Notes under the pieces: model-generated
Told to the model about the DNA's origin: nothing
Seen by the model: only the letters and a program-made list of their open reading frames with translations
Databases searched by the model: none
Position numbers and translations under genes: made by a program
In this document: positions 6,120-14,082 of the stretch, piece by piece
How positions within the stretch are numbered: position 1 is the stretch's first letter
Layout: each line of letters opens with the position of its first letter
DNA from: Desulfuromonas sp. SDB
GTDB lineage: Bacteria > SDB-A
Direction: 5' to 3'
NCBI GenBank assembly: GCA_001412365.1
Contig: LKUE01000386.1
Location: 1-15,835, forward strand
DNA length: 15,835 bases

Positions 6120-7817
6120 CTATTTGGAAATATTTGAGTGTATTGAATCTGTTAATGCCCGGACTTCTCCGGAGGAGGGGAATAATTGCAGCGCTGAATC
6201 TGAAAACAGCAGAGCTGCTGCATTATTATTTTGAAGGTAATTGATCCGGGCTAAATGGTAATAAGGTTCATACCAGAATGGAGCTAAATCTTTTGCTCTT
6301 AGTAAATTATCTTCAGCTCTGTGTAAATCCGTCTGCACAAATGAAAAATGTAAATAATACTCCGCCCGGAGAGGATTAACCTTGATTGCCTGATGATATT
6401 GCTTCCGGGCAATTTGCCAATTTTGAAATTTGTGATTTTGGTGGGCAGACATGAATAGAAATCCCCCTATGGTAGATCTAGCTAAAAAATAAAGACCTAA
6501 TGCCGCTAACAAAATACTAATTATTTTTACACCAGTTAAAACAAAAAAAGCCGGCTTGGGAACGGAAATATATTTTGGCATGCAGTATAGCCCTGCCAGT
6601 ATAAAAAAACTAAAACCGATACCGATGATATTAAAATTCCAATCTACCATGGAATGCAATAGAACTGAGCACAGCACTATAATAATGATTTTATTGTTTA
6701 AACAGGATTTTAAAATTAAAAACAATAAGATAAACAACAGCATTCCGCTGAAAATTCCGGTCTGAGCAGTGATATCGAGGAATAAATTATGTGCTGAATT
6801 TGGGGCATCGGTTTGGGATTGCGGTCGGTAGCGGTAGTAATTATGACCAAACAATCCTGCCCCCACCCCAAACCAGGGATGGTGCTTTATCATATTAACA
6901 GAGCCTTTAAAGGTCAGTAATTTACTGGCGGAGGTTTTGGAAATTTCAATGGTTCTGGTAGTTATGGTTTCAGCTGAATAATTTTCATTGGCTCTGTCCG
7001 TACTCAGTAAGCTCCAACTGCTGCAGATAACAGCTAGGGTTAATAAAATTGCGGATAATTTCAGATGGGTTTTTAAAAACAGCAAAACTATAATTGTCAC
7101 CTGAACCATCCATATAATAATTCCCGCCCGGGAAGCAGTTAACCAAATAAAAAAAGAACATCCCCCAAAAAGTATGATTAACCACCAATTAACAGGAGAA
7201 TGCAGTAATAATGACCAGTTTAATTTACAGTTTTTTTCCGATAACAATGAAGTTAATATTATTCCGGTGCTTAAAATGATAAAACTGGCAAGAGCATTGG
7301 GATATTGAAAAGATCCGTATAACCGGGGTTTGAGAACAGTATTGCTGAATATTCCTGTTAATTCAGGATGCTGTTGAAAGTATTTGATGGTAGCGGGGAA
7401 GATTTCATAATACTGCCACCAACAGTACAGTAAAACCAAGAACAGGCTTAGGGTGAAAATAAATAAAAATAATTTCCGGGCAAAACGGGTAGATTGAGCA
7501 GCCCAGAATACTGCAAACCATCCCACGTAATAAGCAGTCCAAACCAGGGAAAGCTCCTTTTCGCTGCTGAACAGCATTGAAATTAGCAGGGTCAATATAA
7601 AGCAACTGAATATTAATTTATGAAGTTCAATTTTCTTGGTTCGGTTGAAATTTATTACCGATAAAATTATCAGCAAGAGCAATGAAAAAAAAATTATAAT
7701 TCCTCCCCGATATTCAACTCGCCAGGAAGACAGGAGGGGGGAGAAAAAAATTATTATTATGAGCATCACTGATATGAATTTCTGATGCCCTGGCAATTTT
7801 TTATAAATTTCAATCAT
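6120..7817 (-). CDS. O-antigen ligase-like (Wzy_C/WaaL family) polytopic membrane protein with C-terminal TPR region
   Basis: The 565-aa protein has about ten or more hydrophobic segments between residues 14 and 455. Family motifs are RLYGSFQYPNALASF (165-179, 'R..G.f.nPN.lA'), the TASRAG (227-232) characteristic of O-antigen ligases and polymerases, HHPWFGVGAGLFG (312-324), and SAHNLFLDITAQTGIFSG (341-358), which contains the conserved His of the large periplasmic loop (~266-350). Members join or polymerise undecaprenyl-linked glycans at the periplasmic face of the inner membrane; some are instead bactoprenol-oligosaccharide:protein transferases. After the last TM segment (~425-455), residues ~460-550 look like TPR helices (KQYHQAIKVNPLRAEYY, LLRAKDLAPFWYEPYYHLA, SDSALQLFP). 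Substrate and glycan are unknown. No other glycan genes are nearby. The start at 7817 has no evident Shine-Dalgarno, and a TATAAT (7821-7826) sits only a few bases before it, so the true start could be a later Met such as M18. An 80-bp gap separates it from citDE, which may have its own promoter. Confidence 0.85.
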   Translation of the reverse strand: MIEIYKKLPGHQKFISVMLIIIIFFSPLLSSWRVEYRGGIIIFFSLLLLIILSVINFNRTKKIELHKLIFSCFILTLLISMLFSSEKELSLVWTAYYVGWFAVFWAAQSTRFARKLFLFIFTLSLFLVLLYCWWQYYEIFPATIKYFQQHPELTGIFSNTVLKPRLYGSFQYPNALASFIILSTGIILTSLLSEKNCKLNWSLLLHSPVNWWLIILFGGCSFFIWLTASRAGIIIWMVQVTIIVLLFLKTHLKLSAILLTLAVICSSWSLLSTDRANENYSAETITTRTIEISKTSASKLLTFKGSVNMIKHHPWFGVGAGLFGHNYYRYRPQSQTDAPNSAHNLFLDITAQTGIFSGMLLFILLFLILKSCLNNKIIIIVLCSVLLHSMVDWNFNIIGIGFSFFILAGLYCMPKYISVPKPAFFVLTGVKIISILLAALGLYFLARSTIGGFLFMSAHQNHKFQNWQIARKQYHQAIKVNPLRAEYYLHFSFVQTDLHRAEDNLLRAKDLAPFWYEPYYHLARINYLQNNNAAALLFSDSALQLFPSSGEVRALTDSIHSNISK

Positions 7818-7913
7818 AGCATTATAATAACTTATCTATTTATAAAATTGAATAGTTCAGCAAAATTAATTGTAAGAAATTCTGTTTGTAACGGTTAGTT
7901 TAATATGTTTATG

Positions 7914-7942
7914 TTGACTTGCCCCAGGGGGTCTGATAGATT
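7914..7942 (+). promoter_or_regulatory. Putative sigma70-type promoter of the nuoE/nuoF-like operon
   Basis: In the 206-bp divergent region (7818-8023) a TTGACT -35 (7914-7919) is followed after exactly 17 bases by a TAGATT -10 (7937-7942). This predicts a start near 7949 and a leader of about 75 nt before the ATG at 8024. The boxes match the consensus 5/6 and 4/6. The spacer is GC-rich (CCCCAGGGGG), itself a short dyad that could influence promoter geometry. No operator or riboswitch was recognised in the rest of the region, and the leftward promoter for the membrane-protein gene was not resolved. Confidence 0.45.
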
Positions 7943-8013
7943 GCTAAAAAAATTTCATATTAAGCCAAACAACAAAATTGATATGCTACAAATATCGTTG
8001 GTTACTTATTTTC

Positions 8014-8019
8014 AGGAGG
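8014..8019 (+). promoter_or_regulatory. Ribosome binding site of the NuoE-like gene
   Basis: A full AGGAGG lies 4 bases before the ATG at 8024. It fixes this start and signals a well-translated first gene of the redox operon. Confidence 0.75.
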
Positions 8020-8023
8020 ATTT

Positions 8024-8518
8024 ATGAAGGTCCAATTAGAGGATTTCAAGGTTGAACAATTTGAGAAAAAACTTAGAAAGTACAAAGGCATGGATGGATC
8101 AATTATACCCTTGCTTCAATCTGCTCAAGAAATTTTTTCCTATGTGCCAGAATTTGCAATTGAGAGAATTGCGGATTTGACCAGAACCCCTCCCAGCAAT
8201 ATTTACGGAGTGGCGACATTTTACAAACAATTCCGATTAGCCCCGGTGGGAAAGCATATTATCAGAGTGTGCCAGGGAACCGCATGTTATGTTAATGATG
8301 CCAAAGGGGTTATGGATGCAATAGTGGAAAAACTGGGTATAGCAGTGGGAGAAAATACAGAAGATGGTCTTTTTACGCTGCAATCAGTTGCCTGCTTAGG
8401 CTGCTGCAGCCTGGCTCCGGTGGTAATGATTGACAATGAGACTTATGGAAATTTAACTGGGGATAAAATCTCTAAAATACTTGATGAGTACATTGAAAGG
8501 GAAAGGGGGATGAAATGA
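8024..8518 (+). CDS. nuoE: NuoE-like [2Fe-2S] thioredoxin-fold subunit (HydC/HndA/StnA-type)
   Basis: This 164-aa protein matches the 24-kDa subunit family of NADH dehydrogenases and soluble bifurcating complexes. It has an N-terminal helical part (LLQSAQEIFSYVP, IADLTRTPPSNIYGVATFYKQF, residues ~30-70) followed by a thioredoxin-like domain. The [2Fe-2S] ligands are visible: C83 and C88 in VCQGTACYV (C-x4-C), and C124 and C128 in SVACLGCCSLAP (C-x3-C). The C-terminal YGNLTGDKISKIL is typical. It passes electrons between the partner NuoF-like flavin subunit and other centres in the cytoplasm. It is the first gene of a three-gene operon; its TGA stop overlaps the next ATG as ATGA, indicating coupled translation and probably 1:1 stoichiometry. 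It is not part of complex I, since no membrane subunits are present. The family is certain; the symbol is by homology only. Confidence 0.93.
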   Translation: MKVQLEDFKVEQFEKKLRKYKGMDGSIIPLLQSAQEIFSYVPEFAIERIADLTRTPPSNIYGVATFYKQFRLAPVGKHIIRVCQGTACYVNDAKGVMDAIVEKLGIAVGENTEDGLFTLQSVACLGCCSLAPVVMIDNETYGNLTGDKISKILDEYIERERGMK

Positions 8519-10287
8519 ATAAAATATTAGTGGGGATGGGTACTTGTGGTATTTCAGCCGGAGCGGATAAAGTTTGGAAATATTTACAGGCAGAAGTAAG
8601 GGAGAAGCAGTTGGAACAGGAAATCCAACTGGAAAAAACCGGATGTATTGGAATGTGTTACCGGGAACCGTTAGTAGAGGTAAAATTAGACGACGGAACC
8701 TCTAAAATTTATGGACAAGTAGATCTGTTGAAAGCAAAAGAAATTCTCTACGATGTAGCCCTGGACGGTAAAGATCGAAATCAGTGGATTGTTTATGATT
8801 ATAAACAGAAAGGGGATGTTTCTTTTTTTTCTAAACAGGTAAGAATAGTGTTAAGAAATTGCGGGTTGATAAATCCTGAAAGCATTGATGATTACATAGA
8901 TCACCAAGGATATCAGGCTTTAGAAACAGTGCTGTTTGACTACTCCCCTACTGAAGTAATAGATACTGTTTTAGATAGTGGTCTGAGGGGGAGGGGAGGA
9001 GGAGGATTTCCTACGGGGAGAAAGTGGATGTTTACCTATCAAAGCCCCGGGGAGAATAAATATATAATCTGCAATGCTGATGAAGGAGATCCCGGCGCGT
9101 TTATGGACCGAAGTGTATTAGAAGGGGATCCTCATTCAGTAATTGAGGGTATACTCATCTGCGCTTATGCAGTGGGGGCAGACCAGGGATATATTTATGT
9201 AAGAGCGGAATACCCCCAGGCAATCCAGCGGCTTAAAGTGGCTATAAATCAAGCATTGGAAAGAGGATATTTGGGTTATAATATTTTAGACAGCGGTTTT
9301 ACCTTTCACCTGAAGATAAAGGAAGGAGCAGGCGCTTTTGTGTGCGGAGAAGAGACTGCCCTGATGAAATCAATCGAGGGTGAACGGGGTATGCCCAGAG
9401 TTAGACCTCCTTTCCCTGCAGTGAAAGGATTGTGGGGCAAGCCCACTAATATTAATAATGTTGAAACCTATGCCAATGTTCCCTGGATCATTCTTAATGG
9501 ACCTGAAAAATTTTCTCAATACGGTACAGAAAGAAGTAAAGGAACCAAGGTGTTTGCTTTAGCCGGAAAGATAAACCGCAGCGGATTAGTTGAAGTTCCC
9601 ATGGGAATTACCATAAAAGAAATTATCTATGAGGTAGGGGGAGGCTTAAAGCAAGGAAAAAAATTTAAAGCGGTGCAGATGGGGGGACCTTCGGGCGGAT
9701 GTATCCCCGCACAGTTGGAAGATACTTCTATTGATTATGATGAAATAATAAAAACAGGAGCAATTATGGGATCGGGGGGCATGGTAGTTATGGATGAAGA
9801 TAGCTGTATGGTTGATGTGGCTAAATATTTTTTAACTTTTACTCAAGCGGAATCTTGTGGAAAGTGTACTTTTTGCAGAATTGGAACAAAGAGGATGCTG
9901 GAGATATTAACCCGGATTACGGAAGGGGAAGGAAAATTAGAAGATATTGATTTATTAATTGACCTGTCTGAAAAAATTAAATCTTCTTCTCTGTGCGGAC
10001 TGGGACAAACCGCGCCCAATCCTGTTTTGACTACTTTAAAATATTTTAGAGATGAATATGAAGCTCATATCGTGGAAAAGCGCTGTCCAGCGGGAGTATG
10101 TAAAGCGCTGATAACCTACCGGATTGATCCGGATAAGTGTATTGGTTGCACTATTTGTGCAAAAAATTGTCCAGTAGATGCAATAACTGGTGAAGTAAAA
10201 CAGGTTCATAAAATTGACAACCACAAATGTATTGCCTGTGGAAAGTGTTATCTGGTTTGTCCTAGAGATGCAATTATTAAGGAATAG
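8515..10287 (+). CDS. nuoF: NuoF-like NADH-binding FMN/iron-sulfur subunit with N-terminal thioredoxin-like and C-terminal 2x[4Fe-4S] domains (HydB/HndC/StnB-type)
   Basis: The 590-aa protein has four modules. Residues 1-80 form a thioredoxin-like [2Fe-2S] domain with MGTCGISAGA (Cys11) and TGCIGMCYREPLVEV (Cys44, Cys48). Residues ~110-420 are the NADH/FMN domain with LRGRGGGGFPTGRKW (157-171), ICNADEGDPGAFMDR (185-199) and AFVCGEETALMKSIEG (274-288), followed by an SLBB-like segment. Residues ~430-520 hold the NuoF [4Fe-4S] site, ESCGKCTFCRIG (C448, C451, C454) with C494. Residues 538-590 form a two-cluster ferredoxin, CIGCTICAKNCP (C542-C552) and CIACGKCYLVCP (C572-C582). This is the architecture of HydB of electron-bifurcating hydrogenases and of related formate dehydrogenase and transhydrogenase subunits, and not of complex I NuoF, which lacks the ferredoxin tail. 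It is the NADH entry or exit point and likely holds the bifurcating FMN. A purine-rich GGAAAGGGGGA precedes the ATG. The next gene starts 9 bases after the TAG. Confidence 0.95.
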   Translation: MNKILVGMGTCGISAGADKVWKYLQAEVREKQLEQEIQLEKTGCIGMCYREPLVEVKLDDGTSKIYGQVDLLKAKEILYDVALDGKDRNQWIVYDYKQKGDVSFFSKQVRIVLRNCGLINPESIDDYIDHQGYQALETVLFDYSPTEVIDTVLDSGLRGRGGGGFPTGRKWMFTYQSPGENKYIICNADEGDPGAFMDRSVLEGDPHSVIEGILICAYAVGADQGYIYVRAEYPQAIQRLKVAINQALERGYLGYNILDSGFTFHLKIKEGAGAFVCGEETALMKSIEGERGMPRVRPPFPAVKGLWGKPTNINNVETYANVPWIILNGPEKFSQYGTERSKGTKVFALAGKINRSGLVEVPMGITIKEIIYEVGGGLKQGKKFKAVQMGGPSGGCIPAQLEDTSIDYDEIIKTGAIMGSGGMVVMDEDSCMVDVAKYFLTFTQAESCGKCTFCRIGTKRMLEILTRITEGEGKLEDIDLLIDLSEKIKSSSLCGLGQTAPNPVLTTLKYFRDEYEAHIVEKRCPAGVCKALITYRIDPDKCIGCTICAKNCPVDAITGEVKQVHKIDNHKCIACGKCYLVCPRDAIIKE

Positions 10288-10296
10288 GGGCGGATA

Positions 10297-13200
10297 ATGA
10301 AAACTATCATAAATATTACTATTGATGGAAAATGTTTAGAGGTGGAGCCGGGAATGACCATCCTGGAAGCAGCTAGAAAGGAAAATATTGGAAATATCCC
10401 CACTCTTTGCTACGATCCTGAATTGCCTCCGTTTGGTTCTTGTTTTCTCTGCGTAGTGGAAGTTGAGGGCATTAACCGATTAGTTCCTGCTTGCTCAACC
10501 CCGGTCAGTAAAGGGATGATCGTTCATACCAATAATTCGAAAATCAGACAAACCAGAAAAACAGCATTGGAATTATTACTGTCCGAACACTATGCTGACT
10601 GTGAACCTCCTTGTTCACTGGCTTGTCCTGCCAATGTTGATGTACAAGGATATATAGCTTTGATATCCCAGGGAAAATATGAACAGGCAGTGGAATTAAT
10701 TAGAAAGTCTAATCCCCTCCCCATAACCTGCGGAAGGATTTGTGTCCGTAAGTGTGAACTTAAATGCAGAAGACTGATTATTGATGAAACCCCGGTGGGG
10801 ATTAATTTTCTAAAGCGTTATGCCACTGATCAGGAGAGGAAAAATCACCAGCCGGAAAAATCTCCTCCCCCCACCAAACATAAAATTGCCATAGTGGGAG
10901 GGGGTCCCACTGGATTAACCGCTGCTTACTTTTTAGCCCAAAAGGGGCATCAGGTTAAAATATTTGATATGATGCCGGAGTTGGGTGGGATGCTAAGATA
11001 TGGGATTCCTGAATACCGCTTGCCCAAAAAGATCCTGGATGAAGAAATTCAATTTATCCTGGACCTGGGAATAACGGTTGAAACCGGATCAAAACTGGGA
11101 TCTGATTTTACTATCAAATCTTTAAAACAACAAGGATTTGATGCGGTTCTGGTGGCATTAGGAGCGTGGAAAGCACAAAACATGAGACTACCCCTTGAAC
11201 ATGAGACCCCTCAAGTAATTGCGGGAATTGATTACTTGAGGAAGTACCAGCAGAACCAGGGAGAGCCCCTGAGTGGAAAGATTGTGGTGGTGGGCGGAGG
11301 AAATACCGCTATTGATGCTGCCAGAACTTCCTTAAGGGAAAAAGAGGTCAACCAGGTTACTTTAGTATACCGGAGAACTAAAAAGGAAATGCCTGCTGAT
11401 CCCCTGGAGATACATGCTGCCGAGGAAGAAGGGGTGAAATTTGAATTTTTAATTTCCCCCATTGAAATTATAACCGGGGAAGGGGAATTGAAAGCAATCC
11501 GCTGCCAAAGGATGAAACTAGGAGAACCGGATTCAAGTGGGAGAAGAAGACCCATGCCCATTCCCCAATCTGAGTTTGACCTTGAATGTGATTATCTGAT
11601 TTCGGCAATTGGGCAGAAAGCAGATGCGGAAAATCTGGATTTGGAGTTAACCAGATGGGGAACCATACAAATTGATGAAAACACATTGGAAACATCCCTG
11701 CCCGGTGTTTTTGCAGGAGGAGATGTGGTGTCCGGACCAGCAGTGGTTATAGATGCTATATCCCAGGGGCAGAAGGCTGCCGGCAGCATCCATCAATTTT
11801 TAACTACCGGTTCTATATCACTTACCCCCCCTCGATTTAATTCTTCCCGGGAGCTGTTTAAACAGGTAACTGGGGAATATTATGTGAAATACAGTGCTGA
11901 ACCCAGAAGTAAGATGAAGGAAGAACCAGTTGAACAGAGAATAAAGGACCACAGAGAGGTGGAATTGGGCATTGCTGATGAAGACGTACAAAAAGAATGC
12001 TCACGTTGTCTTGAGTGCGGATGTCTGATCAATGACACTTGCCTGTTACGGGAATATTGCAGTGAATACCAGGTGGAGGTAGATAATTATTTAGGAGAGG
12101 TAAAAATTAATCCCATTGACAATTCTCATCCACTAATTGTTCTAGATCCAAATAAATGTATCCTCTGTGGGAGATGTGTGAGAACCTGTCAAAATATTGT
12201 AGGTATCGGAGTATATGCCTTCATTGACCGGGGTTATCAAACTGTAGTAAAACCGGGAATGAGTGAGAGTTTAGCTGAATCAGACTGTATTGTATGCGGT
12301 AACTGTATTGATGCCTGCCCCACTGGCGCAATATTACAAAAACCAGCTGATAGTAAGCCTGTTCCTAAACAGCAAGAGCAAATCCCGCATAATTGCAGCT
12401 ACTGCTCGGTAGGATGTGATCTTATGGTAACCAAGAAAATCGGAGGAGCCTGGCAAATTGATTCAGACAGGGATGGAAAAGTTAAAGGACCAGGTCAAGG
12501 TTTACTTTGTTTTAGGGGAAAATTTGGCCATACTTATATAGATGATAAACAGCGTTTCACTTCTCCCCTGGTTAGAGAAAAAAATAAATTAACCCCAGTT
12601 AATTGGGATAAGGCAATTGATATTCTGGCGGATAAATTCAATTCAGTAACTGCTGCCGGCAATACTCAAGCAATGGGAATTTACTCATCTCCCAAGCAAA
12701 GTTTAGAAGAATTATATTTACTGAGAAATATTGCAGACCATCTGAAAGTGGAGAACTTCGGCAGTTTATTTTACCTGTTGAATAACATTGATCTTCATGA
12801 GTTAGACAGTACAGTGGGAATCACTGCATCTACCGGAGGATTTGAGGATCTAAAACAAGTTGATACTATCATCACCCTGGGAGAAATTGAACACGCCAAT
12901 CCTGTTGCCGCAATGAGAATTCATAAGGAATTAAATGATGGCAAAAGTTTAATTGCCATCAATCCTTCTCCCCGGGGCACCCTGGCTAAAAAGGCGGAAG
13001 TGGTGTTAGAGGTTAAACCTGGTGATGAAAGATATCTATTTGCCGGATTAATCAGAGAAATCGGAGAATCAAAACCAGTTCAGTGGGGTATTCTGGATAA
13101 ACTAACCAATGGGTACTACGATCTTCAGAATTCCGTCCAGCAGTTCAATTTAAGGAAACTGGAAAATTTAACCGGGGTCAGAAGAAGGTATTTGAAAAAA

Positions 13201-13968
13201 TTCATTTCAGAGTTATCTGATCCTTTTAAAAATATAATGTTGATGGTTAATGGAGACCAGGGAAATTTACGCAGTGAAGAAACATTAGGATTAATTACCA
13301 GTTATTTAATAATTACCGACCGCCTTTACCGAACTAACAATGGATTGCTGTTATTGCGTTCTCACAGCAATTCTCAGGGATTAGCTGAAATTTTCACCAG
13401 CTACAACCTGGCTGAATTGAAAGATAATTTCAGTTCGGGCAGGATAACCAACCTGTTAATTATGGGAGAAAATCCAGCAGTAGATAAAGCTTGTGCGGAA
13501 GTACTATCATCTTCTAATTTTCTTGCGGTTATTGATCTGTTCCCCACTCAGACCACCGAGATAGCAGATTTGATAATTCCCGCCACCGCATTTATGGAAA
13601 GTCCCGGCAGCATTATTTCCTCACAAAACCGTCTGGTAACCAGAGAAGCAGCTATCCCCACCTCTCTCTCCTATAACAATCAGGAAATTTTAATTAAATT
13701 AGCTGAAAAGTTAAATTGTCCCCTTCCCCCTTCTTCTAAACTTTTATCCCACTGTCTTGATCAGTTTAATTTGAAAAAGTATGTGTGGTCAGATACTGAA
13801 AAGTTTTACAAGTTAAAGCAGGAATTAAATTTGAAATTTCAAACTTCTGACGGAAAAGCTAATTTATGGCCCTTAAATGAACAAGCCAGATTAGTGGACA
13901 TTTCCGATAAAAAATTTGTTACCCTGGATCAATGGGTTGATAAATATAAGCAGAATATCGGTGTATAA
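10297..13968 (+). CDS. Fusion of [2Fe-2S] ferredoxin, GltD/NfnB-like FAD-NADP(H) oxidoreductase, 2x[4Fe-4S] and NuoG/FdhA-like domain with lost catalytic Cys/Sec (StnC-like)
   Basis: The 1223-aa multidomain redox protein is cytoplasmic. Residues 1-80 are a NuoG/HydA-type [2Fe-2S] ferredoxin (C38, C49, C52, C66). Residues ~100-160 are the GltD N-terminal iron-sulfur domain, with CEPPCSLACP and CGRICVRKCELKC (C102-C157). Residues ~195-505 are an FAD/NADP(H) module: FAD motif IAIVGGGPTG (197-206), EYRLPKKIL, NADP motif VVVGGGNTAIDAARTSLR (330-347), VYRRT (357-361, basic residues that favour NADPH) and FAGGDVVSGPAVVIDAI (472-488). Residues 567-590 are Cys-rich. Residues 620-675 bind 2x[4Fe-4S] (C621-C631, C664-C674). 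Residues 698-1200 are a molybdopterin-oxidoreductase fold with a [4Fe-4S] site (C700, C703, C707, C738). Where FdhA enzymes have the catalytic Cys/Sec and His (around 800-830), this reads SPKQSLEELYLL...FGSLFYLLNN, so formate chemistry is unlikely. No H-cluster motifs are present. GGGG (10287-10290) is the ribosome binding site. With the NuoE/F partners it most resembles an electron-bifurcating transhydrogenase. Confidence 0.92.
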   Translation: MKTIINITIDGKCLEVEPGMTILEAARKENIGNIPTLCYDPELPPFGSCFLCVVEVEGINRLVPACSTPVSKGMIVHTNNSKIRQTRKTALELLLSEHYADCEPPCSLACPANVDVQGYIALISQGKYEQAVELIRKSNPLPITCGRICVRKCELKCRRLIIDETPVGINFLKRYATDQERKNHQPEKSPPPTKHKIAIVGGGPTGLTAAYFLAQKGHQVKIFDMMPELGGMLRYGIPEYRLPKKILDEEIQFILDLGITVETGSKLGSDFTIKSLKQQGFDAVLVALGAWKAQNMRLPLEHETPQVIAGIDYLRKYQQNQGEPLSGKIVVVGGGNTAIDAARTSLREKEVNQVTLVYRRTKKEMPADPLEIHAAEEEGVKFEFLISPIEIITGEGELKAIRCQRMKLGEPDSSGRRRPMPIPQSEFDLECDYLISAIGQKADAENLDLELTRWGTIQIDENTLETSLPGVFAGGDVVSGPAVVIDAISQGQKAAGSIHQFLTTGSISLTPPRFNSSRELFKQVTGEYYVKYSAEPRSKMKEEPVEQRIKDHREVELGIADEDVQKECSRCLECGCLINDTCLLREYCSEYQVEVDNYLGEVKINPIDNSHPLIVLDPNKCILCGRCVRTCQNIVGIGVYAFIDRGYQTVVKPGMSESLAESDCIVCGNCIDACPTGAILQKPADSKPVPKQQEQIPHNCSYCSVGCDLMVTKKIGGAWQIDSDRDGKVKGPGQGLLCFRGKFGHTYIDDKQRFTSPLVREKNKLTPVNWDKAIDILADKFNSVTAAGNTQAMGIYSSPKQSLEELYLLRNIADHLKVENFGSLFYLLNNIDLHELDSTVGITASTGGFEDLKQVDTIITLGEIEHANPVAAMRIHKELNDGKSLIAINPSPRGTLAKKAEVVLEVKPGDERYLFAGLIREIGESKPVQWGILDKLTNGYYDLQNSVQQFNLRKLENLTGVRRRYLKKFISELSDPFKNIMLMVNGDQGNLRSEETLGLITSYLIITDRLYRTNNGLLLLRSHSNSQGLAEIFTSYNLAELKDNFSSGRITNLLIMGENPAVDKACAEVLSSSNFLAVIDLFPTQTTEIADLIIPATAFMESPGSIISSQNRLVTREAAIPTSLSYNNQEILIKLAEKLNCPLPPSSKLLSHCLDQFNLKKYVWSDTEKFYKLKQELNLKFQTSDGKANLWPLNEQARLVDISDKKFVTLDQWVDKYKQNIGV

Positions 13969-14030
13969 TAAATAATTGAATTAAACTATTATTTGAAATA
14001 TTATTATGCAGAGTACATAATTTCGTTGAA

Positions 14031-14063
14031 TAAAAGAATATAAGAGGTTATTATATTCTTTTA
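14031..14063. repeat. Perfect 13-bp inverted repeat (stem-loop) between the redox operon and the TPR/Roadblock gene
   Basis: TAAAAGAATATAA (14031-14043) and its exact reverse complement (14051-14063) flank a 7-base loop, GAGGTTA. The stem has a single G-C pair, so it is weak as an intrinsic terminator, although the right arm ends TTCTTTTA. The loop holds the only Shine-Dalgarno-like GAGG before the next gene. It lies in the 96-bp gap after 13968 and could be a weak bidirectional terminator, a regulatory hairpin or a protein-binding dyad. Confidence 0.6.
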
Positions 14064-14082
14064 ATTGTTAAATTTATTACTA

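Noticed and set aside
7821-7826. Leftward -10 box TATAAT for the O-antigen ligase-like gene
   Set aside because: It lies only four bases before the ATG, would put the transcript start inside the start codon, and has no matching -35; likely chance in AT-rich DNA unless translation starts downstream.
11232-11561. Minus-strand open frame of 109 codons inside the large redox fusion
   Set aside because: Antisense of the strongly conserved NADP-binding module; explained entirely by the plus-strand gene.
10297-13968. Active formate dehydrogenase or [FeFe]-hydrogenase catalytic subunit
   Set aside because: No in-frame TGA/Sec or Cys-His at the expected site, and none of the H-cluster motifs (TSCCPxW, MPCxxK, ExMACxGGC) occurs in the protein.
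14065-14082. TTG start adding six residues to the TPR/Roadblock protein
   Set aside because: Less likely than the ATG at 14083: the added MLNLLL is not part of the TPR pattern, and the GAGG in the hairpin loop is about 17 bases away. Neither start has a good ribosome binding site, so this is a preference only.
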